Assembly (NCBI RefSeq): GCF_000213175.1
Contig: NW_009799100.1
Coordinates: 5,524,862-5,588,861 of the forward strand
Origin: Neurospora tetrasperma FGSC 2508
Taxonomy: Eukaryota > Ascomycota > Sordariomycetes > Sordariales > Sordariaceae
DNA: 64,000 bases
Direction: 5' to 3'
Shown here: piece by piece, positions 50,289-61,500 of the stretch
Layout of the letters: each line of letters begins with the position of its first letter
Numbering within the stretch: the first letter of the stretch is position 1
Position numbers and translations under genes: made by a program
The notes under the pieces: generated by a model
The model's input: only the letters and a program-made list of their open reading frames with translations
Databases searched by the model: none
What the model was told of the DNA's origin: nothing

Positions 50289-51710
50289 ATGGCCCCCTCT
50301 ATTCAGGAGCTTTACCATGACTTCGTGGGCAATGATGTACCCAACGCGAAGCACAGAAGATCATCCTCATCCTTCGACCCCAACGACATCTCCATCAACG
50401 CTCGTCCATGTGACCTGGGTCGTGTTTCCGGCCTCATCGATGACATTGCCTCGTACAACTGGGGCGACATTGACTTTTCTCAAGACCGAAATGCCCGTAT
50501 CTCCTTGCTGTCCAAGGCTCGATCTTTGATCGCGGCCCTTGAGACCCCAAGAGAGACTTTGCTGAGGCATATTGGTGCCGAGGTATGGCCACTACGTGTC
50601 CTAATTTAGTCAAAACACCACTAACCGACATTGCAGACCTCCAATTTCTACACCATCGTTATCGGCATCGAAACCAACCTCTTCCACGAAATGGCCAAGG
50701 ACAACGGCTCTCCCAAAACCGCCACCCGTCTTGCCGAAGCCATCTCCTTCGACCCGGATCTCCTCCGGCGCATCCTCCGCCACCTGGCCTCCATGAACCA
50801 CATTATCCAAACCGGCGAAGACGAGTACCGCCCCAACAATTTCTCCAAAGCCCTTACCACCTCACCCATTGCCGGCTCTTACCAGTTCTATCGGAACATT
50901 TGCCTTCCCTCCATGATCAACCTACACAAGTGGCTCAAGACCAAATCCTACCAATCCCCCACAACCACCATCGACAACCCCTTCACGTTCGGGCACCAGA
51001 CTTCCCAGACCTTCTTTGAGGTGATTGGTTCAACTGCAAAGAATACCGAGCACTTTAACGATCACATGGTCGCCTACTGCCAGGGCCAACCAGCATGGTG
51101 CTCCAATAGCGTCTACCCAGCCGCCGACCGTCTTATCTCGGGCTTTGATGCCTCTCCCCAGCCAGACGGTTCTGACCCAGTGATGCTGGTAGACATTGGC
51201 GGTAACGTCGGCCACGATCTCCAGACTTTTGTTTCCCATTACCCTTCCCACCCAGGCCGGCTGGTGCTACAAGACCTCCCCTCCGTCATTGCTGTCGCTC
51301 CCCCGTCTCTCACTTCCCCTCTTCCCAACGGGAAGTACGTCCAGCTTCAAGAACACGACTTCTTCACACCCCAACCCGTCGTCGGTGCACGAGCGTACTA
51401 CCTCCATCACATCATGCACGATTGGCCGGACGACAAGTGCGTTTCCATCTTGAGTCAGATCAAGAAGGCGATGAAGCCGGGGTATTCGCGGCTGTTGATT
51501 AACGAGCAGGTCATACCAGAGAAGAAGGCAAGCTGGGAGGCGACATATCTGGATTTGTACATGATGGTGCTGTTTGGGGCTAGGGAGCGGACGGAAAAGG
51601 AGTGGCTGCGGCTGTTGGAGGATGGATGTGGATTGAAGGTGTTGGGTATGTATGGACCGGGAGGAGGAGTGGAGGGGATCATTGAGTGTGAGGTTGCATT
51701 GGAGGAGTAG
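50289..51710 (+). CDS. S-adenosylmethionine-dependent O-methyltransferase (COMT type)
   Basis: This enzyme transfers a methyl group from S-adenosylmethionine to a hydroxyl of a small, usually aromatic molecule. It has 455 residues from exons 50289-50582 and 50637-51710 (GTATGG donor, CTAACCGAC branch, GCAG acceptor, phase 0). The N-terminal part is a helical/winged-helix dimerisation domain (ATRLAEAISFDPDLLRRILR HLASMNHI, split here). The Rossmann SAM site VDIGGNVGHD is near residues 283-292, LQDLPSVI follows as the second acidic strand, and the catalytic His is near 359 in HHIMHDWPDD. These are the class II O-methyltransferase marks used in secondary metabolism. The nearest enzymes are not immediately adjacent, but a flavin monooxygenase lies 11 kb away. 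Substrate is unknown. Confidence 0.88.
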
Positions 51711-52029
51711 TTCATGAGGTATGAGGTATGAGGTATGATAAATGGCTGTTGGGGGAAAAGATGATCAAAATGCAGGGAGAAAGGATAGTGTTTTATCTCA
51801 AACCTGCGTATTAGTCTGGGAATCTGTTGGGGCTGCATTTGAATCAGTCCGTTTAGCTCAACTTTCTACAACCCAGTGGGAAACTCCTTCATGTTGTTAT
51901 GGCCATCAACAAAGTCCCATTGCGCCTCTTCAAAGTGTCTCGGACAAGCTGAGAAGATATTTGGCACAGGCGAAAGGAAAAAAAAAGAACAGCAGTAAAC
52001 CCAAACCCTTGATAGGGAGCGAAGACGGC
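51711..52029. other. O-methyltransferase 3' region
   Basis: The 3' UTR is expected here, with a TGAGGTA triplication just after the stop (near 51716-51736) and an A run at 51978-51986. No gene was found. Confidence 0.6.
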
Positions 52030-52035
52030 AAAAAA
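52030..52035 (-). terminator. RNA polymerase III terminator of tRNA-Arg
   Basis: Six T residues on the minus strand begin directly after the last tRNA base (52036). A second run of nine lies at 51978-51986. Confidence 0.8.
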
Positions 52036-52107
52036 CGATCCACCCAGGGGTCGAACCTGGAACCTCCTGATTCGTAGTCAGACGCTCTGCCATTGAGCCA
52101 GCGGACC
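52036..52107 (-). tRNA. tRNA-Arg (anticodon ACG)
   Basis: The 72-nt cloverleaf has acceptor GGTCCGC paired with GTGGATC (two G-T pairs), a D arm GCTC/GAGC, an anticodon stem TCTGA/TCAGG with loop CTACGAA (anticodon ACG), and a T arm CCAGG/CCTGG with TTCGA. The discriminator is G. There is no intron and no encoded CCA. It is identical in sequence to the plus-strand copy at 52455-52526 and points away from it. Confidence 0.95.
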
Positions 52108-52454
52108 TTGAATTTGATGAATAAGCGATTCAAGCGATCAGTTTAAGTTTAGAGAATACAGAATGTTGAAAACTGTCTCCTGGAAAAAGAAAGAAAAACT
52201 TTTTTTACCCGGAAGATCCATGTTTTTCATTGTCCAGTTTGGCTCCACAGATCTCCAGGGCTGGCGGGTCCGTGTGGCGGGAACTGTGGAACTGTGGAGC
52301 AATAGTGGATATATGCGTCTTTTCCCCTGCTCCTTGGTCTGGAACATCCCGCGTGGAGAAAGAAAAAAAAATTCTGAGAGGACAGACGCCCCATGTTCAC
52401 GAGGATATGTAAATGGAAGAATTAGACGCAAACCATATCAAATCACCTCAATAC

Positions 52455-52526
52455 GGTCCGCTGGCTCAATGGCAGAGCGTCTGACTACGAATCAGGAGGT
52501 TCCAGGTTCGACCCCTGGGTGGATCG
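52455..52526 (+). tRNA. tRNA-Arg (anticodon ACG), second copy
   Basis: All 72 bases are identical to the minus-strand copy at 52036-52107, with the same cloverleaf and ACG anticodon. The two genes are divergent with 347 bases between them. Internal A box (TGGCTCAATGG) and B box (GGTTCGACCCC) are intact, so each can be transcribed alone. Confidence 0.95.
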
Positions 52527-52553
52527 AGGATTGTCAGGTGCTAGCACCCGTAA

Positions 52554-52559
52554 TTTTTT
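52554..52559 (+). terminator. RNA polymerase III terminator
   Basis: TTTTTT starts 28 bases after the end of the plus-strand tRNA-Arg; no longer T run lies between. Confidence 0.7.
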
Positions 52560-52788
52560 ATTTCTTATTTTGCTTTTTGGCATTGGTTTGAGACTATCAT
52601 AGGACTTCCAGTTGGCGAGGACACTCCTTCATTTTTCCACCACACTACTTTGAGATTGTATCCGGACATTTTCGTCACTTTTTTAATGTGAAAAGCTTCC
52701 ATTTTACAATCCATTAGTTTCCTAGCTATAAATGTGACTACACTCTTTCAACATTAAACCCACCATCACTCATTCCCACAAAAGAACC

Positions 52789-53890
52789 TCAAAGGACCAA
52801 AGCAACCAAACCAGCCACTAACCCAAAGATTCCCCTACTGGCACCGACAACCACCGCCCCATTAGCAGCAGGCGGCGCACTCGAAGCAGTCGGCATTTCA
52901 CTTTCACTCGTCACCGTATAAGTCAATGTTCCCGTACTAGTCACCACCGTCCCCGTTACGCCTCCCACCGCCCCAGTAGTAGTATCACCACTCCCAGTCG
53001 TTGTATATGTAGCAGTAGCAGCAGAAGGTGTCGACGCGGCAGGTGTCGACGCAGTAGGTGGAGGCGGTGGCGGCGGAGGAGGAGGAGGAGCACCTTGTCC
53101 ATAACCATCACTCCCCTGTGGTCCTGTCGCCGTCCCAGTACCGGTAGAAGAAGAGGAATCACCACCATACCAAGCGGCATAATCCGGATTTTTGAGCAGT
53201 TCGCCGCCGAACGGCTTAGAGGGGTCAGGAGGGTTCATTTTGTCAAAGGGGAAATCGCCGTTGGGCTGGGCGGCGGCTTCGCGGGTTGCTTGGTCTTTGT
53301 ATTGGGCGAGTTGGTCGGGAGAACCGTTGACAATGCCGATCATGCCCTTTGAACAGTGGGCGGGGGTGGAGCAGTAGAAGGGAAAGGGGGCTGTGGAGCC
53401 GATGGTTACGCGGAAGATTGAGGGCTGTGTTGTTGCTGGGGGTTAGTGATGTGTTGAAGGGGAGGGCATAGACGAGAGGAGGATGGGTGGATGGATGGAT
53501 GGGTGGATGGATGGATGGGTGGATGGATGGATGGATGGATGGAAAAGGGGGGATGAGAAGAATAAAAAGACCAAAACAGATGAAAAAAGGAAAAAGACAT
53601 ACATTCTCTTCATTACTCTTCGCCGGCAAAAACCCCGAGAAAAACCGTTCCTCGGTATCAGCCGTCGCAGGCTCGCACGGGTGGTCAAAGGAGCCCTTGA
53701 CGACCGAGTTGTTGCTAGGTAAAAAGTGAAACTCGAGGATATCGCCCTTGTTGGCGGTGATGATCTCCGGGCCAAAGACGAGCCCGTCCGCTTTGATGAC
53801 AATGGTTTCGGCTGTTACTACCCGCCCAAAAAGGGTGTTAGCGAGCATGGAGAGGAGCCATGTCGCGATGTGACTGTGAAGAGATAACAT
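52789..53890 (-). CDS. GPI-anchored cupredoxin-like secreted protein
   Basis: The 307-residue product comes from exons 53603-53890 and 52789-53424, with a 178-nt phase-0 intron carrying a microsatellite. Order: a signal peptide of about 28 residues (ending TAE); a cupredoxin domain ([20 protein letters not shown], then ILEFHFLP); a Cys before [23 protein letters not shown]; a Pro run of 11; a Ser/Thr/Gly-rich stalk; and a hydrophobic C-terminus [12 protein letters not shown] expected to be replaced by a GPI anchor. Cys, His and Met in [12 protein letters not shown] fit three type-1 copper ligands. The first ligand His, usually in an NHS motif after the FHF strand, reads NNS here. Function: cell-surface, perhaps adhesion or copper-related; in this fungal family it is mostly unknown. 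Confidence 0.82.
53480..53542. repeat. (GGAT/GGGT)n microsatellite inside an intron
   Basis: About 15 tetranucleotide units of GGAT with interspersed GGGT on the plus strand, wholly within the intron of the cupredoxin-like gene. Confidence 0.9.
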
Positions 53891-53981
53891 GAGTAATTGA
53901 GTTGGGAACTAGATGAGCTGGTGGGAACTGGGTGAAATGTCTCGCTGAGTGACTGGGGGTGAACGAGTGTCTGGGGTTCAG

Positions 53982-53988
53982 TTAAATA
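53982..53988 (-). promoter_or_regulatory. TATA-like box of the cupredoxin gene
   Basis: TATTTAA on the minus strand lies about 92 bases before the ATG at 53890. Confidence 0.4.
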
Positions 53989-56223
53989 CAGAACTGGAAC
54001 CAGGAGAGACTGGTGAGGGAAGCGAGAGACCTGGAGGGAAAAGGTCCGGTGAAGGGGCGAGCCGGACCTTAAACTACCCAGTGTCATATACTGAAGAGTG
54101 ATGCTGGTTTGTCCTACTACGACCTCCTTCAACGGCCTTGCTCCTCCGTTCTTTCGTCTCGAGCCAAGCTGGCTTCGTTGGCCCTGCAGCGAGCGTGAGT
54201 GACGGTGGCACCGCTGACCGTTTGTATCATATATGAGGTGACATGAACAACCAACGCCGACATCATAATGGTCTCTTGTTCTCTGTTTGGGAACACCTAA
54301 TCACATGGACTCGTTACGCAGGACTGCCGAGACGTCCCACTGTGGCCAATGGTGTGACTTTAACGCTGGTAAAAGTCTTGCACAAGGAGGCAACCGAGTC
54401 CGCGAGTTCATGATTGTTCCCGTCTCTTGGTTGTGCCAGCTTTGGTGTACAATGGACGGGTAGGAGATCTAGGTGGATATCGTGGGAGATGAACTGAGAA
54501 GCGGTGGTAGGAAGGAACATGATTTTGGAATTGTGAAGAAACCTCTGTTTACCAGATATTAGCATTGAACGTGAAGACAATAACAGCCGTTTGTCAAGTA
54601 TAGCTTATTTTTGGGTCTTTACCTGCCCACAGGTGTTTCCAGGCTTAAAGTGCTGGTGATATCCGAGGGTTGCCTCCGTCTTGTACCTGCAGTGTCATTG
54701 TCTGAACAAAGGACCAAACCCCATCGTTCGTTCCTGAAACAGTTTCATCCAGGTATCACGGCATGAACGATTCACAGGTGTTTGCTTGGACAGCATGCTC
54801 GACCCTGGCGAGTGAGTGATGTCGCACCCAACACAGCGTACAAGGCAAATTTGCGCTTGTGTTTTTGTGTCTCCAAACGGGCCGTCCGTCCACTTTGAGT
54901 TGTCGAGTCTTCTTTCGGCGTAATGGTGCCACAATGAACGACCGTTCGTACTGGCGAGATGTGTGCCTGTTCGCCGTCTCGTCCTGCATGCCAGGTATTA
55001 GGGGCAGACAGCCACCATGGCCATCACCACTAAGCTGCCTAGAGGCACAGCCTTTCCCAAGTTTATGCTTAAGTTATTTGAGTATTTAACAGGGAAACCG
55101 AGCTCTGATAGGTATCGGTCGATGTCCCAGGCTCGGACTGAGGAGATATCCAGGGAGCCATGCTATGGACTCGGAAATCGGGAGTGGGCTTGTAGGCGGG
55201 ATGGTGAGGTGCGTTTGGCGATGGCTTCGGGTCTGTTTCGGTGTCAGGTGTGGCACATGAGAATGTAGTAGCTAGGAATATCAAAGCGGTGGGTTACCAA
55301 GCAGGCCGAACGGAATCGCGTTGGTTGTCTTTTTCGATCTCGAGGCGAAGGCTGGGGACACGAAGCCGAGTAGCAGTGGGATGTCCATTCGAGGCATCAA
55401 ATGCTTATTGAACGTCGGTAGATCGATTCGTTTGATTGTGACTGCCATTGGTATGATGGCGGAGAAATGATGGTGCCTCTCCATGGTGCGGCAGCTGTTG
55501 TCTCCATCACCAGGAGCAAAATACCAACAATAATCCGGAAAGTTGTTACGGTTGGGGACGTGTCGGCAACCAGTTACAGCACTATCAGTATACCCGCTGA
55601 ATTAGCAGGTTATGAAATAGTGCACCATCTAAGTACCAATTGTTGATATTCCCCCTCTACTACCGAGTTCCTTGATGACGCATCTCCTGCAAACAAATGA
55701 CCCCTCTTGACCTCAACACCGAAAACTTTCACCACTCTGCCAATTCCAGACTTTGACCATCCCACCACCGTCGCTGACTGCCGAAAAACACCCTCGGCCA
55801 GTCTTTCGCCAGTGTCTGCCAAGACAAGGACATCAGCCGCCCCAACTTTCTCCCTTTCGTCGCATTCTCTGCCGTGTCCGCAATATGCACCCCCGGATTC
55901 CCTTCCCGAGCCGGTAGATCAACAACGTCGCCCTGACGAGCTATAAAGTGGCCTCGATGCCTGCCCCGCTGGCTAAACATCGCCGTCCGATTTACAAAGG
56001 ATGGATCCGCCAACTGGGTGATATAACGAGATGACAGCCGGCCTCGACGAGCAATATACAACACTATCCCACCTCGTACGATCCATCTGTTCCCCGATAA
56101 ATAATTTCTCTCGACTACTCTTGGCGCGAAATGTTACCATGAAGGACGCGCGGTCTGCCCGGAATCCGGAGCGACGATATGATGGGAAAAGAAGGGAAGT
56201 GGCCTCAATGGGACGGCAGGGCT

Positions 56224-56230
56224 TATATAA
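56224..56230 (+). promoter_or_regulatory. TATA box of the cysteine-repeat protein gene
   Basis: TATATAA is centred 75 bases before the ATG at 56302, with a short CT-rich leader. This suits a strongly expressed small secreted protein. Confidence 0.6.
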
Positions 56231-56301
56231 GGATGGAAGATTCGGATAATCCCCACGTCAATCTGCTTGTCAGTTCCCCAACTACTGCTCGTTCGCCCAA
56301 C

Positions 56302-57148
56302 ATGAAGTCCTCGTACCTGTTGGCCAGCCTTGCCTTGGGCACCACCACCCTCGCAAGGCTGATTCCCCGCGCGGAGATCGATAGCGGACAGTGGAAGTGC
56401 CGTTGGACTGGTCACTGCCTTGGTATGTCCTGATATCAGGAGCATCTCCAACTTTGCCCACATACTGACAGCCCAACAGGCGACGAGTGCGAGACCAACC
56501 GAGACTGTGATGGCGACCTCGTCTGCCGCAACTACGAGTGCGCAAACCCTGGAGGTTCAGTCAAGCCGACCACCACGCGCAAGACCACGTCGACCATCAA
56601 GACCACCGCTCGTCCCACACACACCGTACCTCCAGGCTGTGTCTGGCCCGGCCATTGCTTGGGTATGCCGTCCCCATGAACTCCCTTCTCCCACATGCTA
56701 ACACTCCTTCTTCCAGGTGACCCCTGTAAAACCGAAAACGACTGCGACGCCGATTGGATTTGCCTGGCAGGCAAGTGTGCTTCACCGAGACCGACCATTC
56801 CTGTTCCCACCACCACTCGGCCTATCCCTCCCCCAATCACCACGACGAGGACTACGAGTAAACCGACCACCACCACTCGGCCTGTCCCTCCCCCGTTCAC
56901 CACGACGACGAGGACTACGAGCAAGTTAATCACGGTGCCGGTGCCTACTACCACGAGCGAGCCACCTACGAACCCGGGAAACCCCAGCTGTGGGGATAAT
57001 CCTCTGGCTTGTATTGGTACGTCGACACTGTTGCGTCTTACCCTGAAGAATAGCTAACCAAGGGTGCTGAACAGGCTCTCCATGCTCGATCGATGCCGAC
57101 TGCAAGTTTGACTTGATCATTTGCCAGAATGGTGTTTGCGGACTCTGA
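56302..57148 (+). CDS. secreted cysteine-repeat protein with Thr/Pro linkers
   Basis: The 225-residue product comes from exons 56302-56422, 56480-56662, 56717-57016 and 57075-57148. All three introns are phase 1 and fall in the same place of a repeated motif (after the Leu or Ile of CLG/CIG). Signal peptide MKSSYLLASLALGTTTLA is followed by RLIPR, a possible KEX2-like site. Three cysteine modules follow the pattern C-x(5-6)-C-[LI]-G-x2-C-x5-C-x(5-6)-C-x(4)-C: starting near CRWTGHCLG, CVWPGHCLG and CGDNPLACIG. Thr/Pro-rich linkers (TTTRPIPPP and similar) between modules are likely O-glycosylated. Small modules of the GDPC..DxDC type occur in many fungal secreted proteins. A role as wall-bound or effector-like protein is only inference. 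Confidence 0.82.
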
Positions 57149-57215
57149 ACGAGAAATCATAATTATCATATGGTCGCTGTAGAAGCGGAAACTTCCTTAC
57201 GAACCCAAAACACAT

Positions 57216-58593
57216 CTAGCACCTCCTTCCCGCCGACGCGTCCCGTCTATCCTCTGTCACCGTAACTTCATGTGTAACAATAATCCCCTTCTGCTTCCAA
57301 TTCCTCCCACTTCCCCCCGAGTTCTGTGGTTCAATCAAGTCTGCCCCTCTTTCTACCGACATCGTCCTTCCACGCCCTCCTCCACTGCCCTGTGCTATCA
57401 CATCTGTTGCAGCGATATCTCTACTGCTCGCGGTTGAGCTCCAACTTCCTCTCACCATCTTCCCATCGTCCGAACTCACGATATTCTCCTCACTTCCCCA
57501 TAACGTATCGTCTGACAAGGGGTGCTTGCTGGTCTTGCTAATCACGACCCTGTTCCTCGGCCCTCCCTTCTGACTGCTAGGAGTACTGTCCAGTGCATAT
57601 CCATTGTGTCCCGATACACCATCCTTGCGGATCCCCGACGTCCCTCCGCTCAGCGAGATGATACTCTTCTCCATGAATCTCTTGACCAGCGGATATACCA
57701 TGGGCATGTTCGTCAACACAAAACTGACAAAGCTCTCCCTCACAGACCAATACCCGCTCTGCGCGGCATCCGTATCTCCCAACGTCAAGATACACACACA
57801 CCGCAGAATCCCGAATGCCATCTCGATGAACCCGCCCGAGAACATCAACAGCAAAAAGAACTTTTTCCTCCACGTCAAGTTACTCTTCCACACCATCGGC
57901 AACGGAATCGCCAGCAGATAGAAATCCGTCACCGTGTTCATCACCATGACAAACACCGTCTGCAACTCGCTCACCGCTGGCGTGCAATTGTTGCCCGGGT
58001 TCGGATAAATCTGCCACTGCTTCTCAAACGGCACGCACTTGAATATGGCCACGCACAGACAGGCCATGTAGGTCGCCGGCATGATGACGTACGCCCCAAC
58101 GACCCACATGCGCATGTTGTGCACGCCCACGGTCAGGCGGGCATAGTAGACCGACCAGCATGCCTTGAGTAGCCAGAGAAGGGTGGTATAGAGGAGCAGT
58201 CCCGCCACGTGCGCTTTGGAGCCGAGGATGCGGAGTTGGTATTCTTCGCTTTGCGGGGAGAGGAGGGCGCGATCAATGTCGGTGATGCCGTTGTTGGCTA
58301 GGCCATGAAAGGTTGTGACGAGGACGTGGGCGACGGTGGTTTCGGCTGTGTAGGTGATCTGGAGGGTGTTAGCTATGTGTTCAAGAGGAGGGAATCAGAA
58401 GACGACTCACCAAAGCAGCAAACATCAAAAAGTCATCCAACGCCAGCTTCCGCCATCCCAACTGGCGGATTCTGCTGAAGTATCGGAGGATCACGACAAT
58501 GTAGGCTGCGCCTTGTAAGCCCCACGCTTCGCGGACGAACCGGGCTGCTTCGGCTTGTACATGTTCATCGGATGTCCTAGGGACAAGGTACAT
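57216..58593 (-). CDS. seven-helix rhodopsin-domain (PTH11-like) membrane protein
   Basis: The 441-residue protein comes from exons 58411-58593 and 57216-58358 (GTGAGT donor, CTAAC branch, CCAG acceptor, phase 0). About seven hydrophobic segments are seen, starting with GAAYIVVILRYFSRI and including GLLLYTTLLWLLKACW, WVVGAYVIMPATYMACLCVAI, VFVMVMNTVTDFYLLAIPLP, FFLLLMFSGGFIEMAFGIL and SFVSFVLTNMPMVYPLV. The motifs LDDFLM, LLWLLKACWSVYYARLT and NTVTDFYLLAIPLPMVW are typical of the fungal rhodopsin-like domain family, many members of which are candidate receptors. There is no CFEM domain. The cytosolic tail of about 150 residues is Ser/Gly-rich and basic. Ligand and partner are unknown. Confidence 0.82.
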
Positions 58594-61500
58594 GGTTGCG
58601 GCTGTGTGTAGAAGAGCTAAGGGTCTGTGTGGAGGATAGAGTGCAAGAGAGTGACAGGAACACTGCCTCAGCAACGACACATCAAAGGATTTGGTAAGGT
58701 AGTCGTCGGCCCACAAAGAGGGATGGAAAGAAAAGTCCAACAACCTCTAAAGGAATAACTGATTCAACAAACAGACTGAAAGAAAAGAATGGAAACGAAC
58801 AAGCATGCTCTTGTTGATGTCTTGCAAAGAAACAAGAGAAGACACTCGACATCTTGACCTGCCGACCGACTGGACCCTTCTCCCTATGTATAACTATGCG
58901 AAAAGAAAAAGAAACGAAGGCTCAGACATAGATCTCTTCTACATGCGTCTCATCTCCTTTCTGAGCTTCATCTGGGTACCAGTCCCTGAGACCCTGCCTC
59001 AATTCCTCCGGGTAGCAAGTTGTCCCGGCCGGGCTGCGGAGTAAGTTGCCACTTCAGCTAATGTTACGAAGCTGAGTTTCGCGGAGGATGTTGGATTTGG
59101 GGTTTAAAGAAGAAATAGCGAGTGGCCATGGCTTCGGGATCCTGGTTGCCCCATACCTCTAGTCTACTTGGGCGCGGTGATTCTTCTCCGCCAATCACTT
59201 GTTGGTAACAGGATATTTCCCCTGAGCTGAACCCCGAGATTTGAAGGAATGTACGAAACCATCGCTTCTTTTTGTAGGTAAGTCTCCTTCCCTGCAGCCT
59301 GCTATGCTTCTCCCAGGATTGGTTACAACCCGGGGCCCCGTAGTGGGACCTGCCGTGGATTTGGGGATTTCAGCATTCAGCGTGGTTGGCTGTACATTCA
59401 AAACATCCGAGGCAAGTGATAGGTGCCTTTTATCACAGTTGCAGTTCATGTCTCGGAGCCGATCTTGCTACACTGCCTGCTCATACACATTGACTGCTTA
59501 CCTAGTGGATAAGCAATCTCGACTGATGCAACATGGCCCTTTGTTCGAGATTGAGGAGTAAAGGTAGGTAGTCTACACGACTGGCGGCAGGAATCTAGAA
59601 CATTACCTAGAGAGTTTGAATAAAACAGCAAGACATCATCTCTCTAGAAATCCATGTCAGCCCTCCCGGCAGCCAAGCGCCGTTCGAGCCAACAAGGGCG
59701 CCCTGTCCGGCTGTCAGCGGGGCACCGGGGTCCAGGAGCCGAGCGGCTGACTGGTCGGTTAGATGTCGATCTTTCTCTTCAACCTTAAACTGCATCTGAC
59801 ACAGTGGGGACTGGGGAAGACACTGGGGCACTGAGGCAAACTGATTGGGGAAATATTGGGCTCCTCCATCTGGGGATGGATGACCACACTGTTTGGAAAA
59901 CAAATTGGGAGAACTAGAGAAGTAAGAAACGAACAGTCCATCTCCGAGCTGCATGGTGTTCGACCCCAGGAGATAACGGAGAAAACTGTGCAAAGACATA
60001 CGCTTTGCTGAAGCGATTGGAGAGAGAAAGAAGAGGCGAAGACCTGGTTTTAAACGAACTAAGAATGGGATTATGATGTTTTTCAACGAATTGCTTCATT
60101 CTTCTAGCCTGTGGGTATGTCTAAAAGTCATTTGTTGAAAAAACAAAGAAGTGGCGGACGCTGAAAAGGGGAGACTTAGACATAAACGAGGGGGACATCA
60201 TGATAAACCGCGAATTTCAACGGCTAAAATCTGGAACAGAACATGAACAGAACGGAAGAACTTGACAATCGAACGTTGTTCAGCAGCATACCGCTCTCCT
60301 CAGGGTCCGGGTCCGAGACACCAAGACCCTTTCTTTGTGCTCCGAGGATATATCAGCACTAAGGGGGGAAAAGATGTACAATGGCGCAGGTGGCTGAATT
60401 AACGGTGAACCGACAGCCGGTCGGGGTCTTTTTTACGATTCTGCAGCTCTTTGTCTCAGGTTGAGCCACTGGTGTCTTGTATCGTTATCTGGCGTTTGCA
60501 ACAGTGCAAAAAAGTTTGTTTATTGGAATGCCATGACTGTGGTTTCTGTTTGGACGTTGAGATGCCGCGTTTGATTTCGTAGAATACCTAGGATGGTCCA
60601 ATGCAAGATACAATTTGATCTCAGTCTCGACATTAGCAAAAAAAAAAAACACTTTTTTTCTTCTCCGGCGGAAGAGCGAGATGAGATTAAGATTGAAGAC
60701 AGGAGCCTAGAATCTTTTAAAGTTGAACGAGATATCGTCTGTGCGGCGGCTATCATGGTTCAGGGCAGGAGGTCAGGGACGGATGGGTGGGCAAAGGCGA
60801 GTCCAGGCACACGGAGTTTTGTTCCGTCTTCTCTTTTCTTTTTCTTTCATCTTTTTCATTGGGTTTCCCCTCCACTTCTCCCCCCCTGATGGTTCCTGAC
60901 CTGTCATCCAAATACATAACCACCACACAGCCCATGTCCCGCTACCTTACCATTCAACAGCCTTGACATGTCTTATGCCGGCCACTAATGCACTAGTGGA
61001 CGCCTCTGCTTGACCTGAATGGATCGGTTACACAAAAGGATTCGCTTCCCCTTGTCGAGTCCCTCCTCCCCGGTCAACGGTTTTGGGACGACAGCCAACG
61101 ACGAAAACTTTGAGGATCAAATCACGCTAAAAACAACCGAGGAAGAAGCCAACAAGCCATGCCCTGTGCTATGCAGTAACGTTAGATCCAATCCACTACA
61201 AGCTTGCGAAGCCTGTGTAGCTCCCTTCCCGTCACTTTCTCGTTTCCACTTACTCTTTTGGGCAAGGATCCGTATGGGGTAGTATTTGTTCGTATATCTG
61301 GGGAAGTGGAGGGTTCGTAAGGCATGCACTGAATCATGTGAGAACGACAGCTGTTGACAGCGAGAATGGTAAAGATTGCAGAAAGATATCTTGGAGAAAG
61401 CAAAAAGAGCGGTCTGATTGTGGCCAAGTTTCGAGACAATATAGATGAAGGAAGCCATTTTGATGAAGCTAGAGAGAGAAAAAGAAAAGAACGATTCGGC

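Larger units (their letters stand above)
53891..56301. other. divergent upstream region, cupredoxin / cysteine-repeat protein
   Basis: No supported gene in 2.4 kb. Frames of 60-110 codons on both strands lack family features. TATA-like boxes for both flanking genes are listed separately. Confidence 0.55.

Noticed and set aside
52108-52454. Spacer between the two tRNA-Arg genes as a mobile element
   Set aside because: It has no terminal repeats, target-site duplication or coding frame; a simple inverted duplication of the tRNA is enough.
59607-60086. 159-codon minus-strand frame in the right intergenic region
   Set aside because: The start has weak context, the translation shows no domain or coherent hydrophobic pattern, and no neighbouring exon can be joined.
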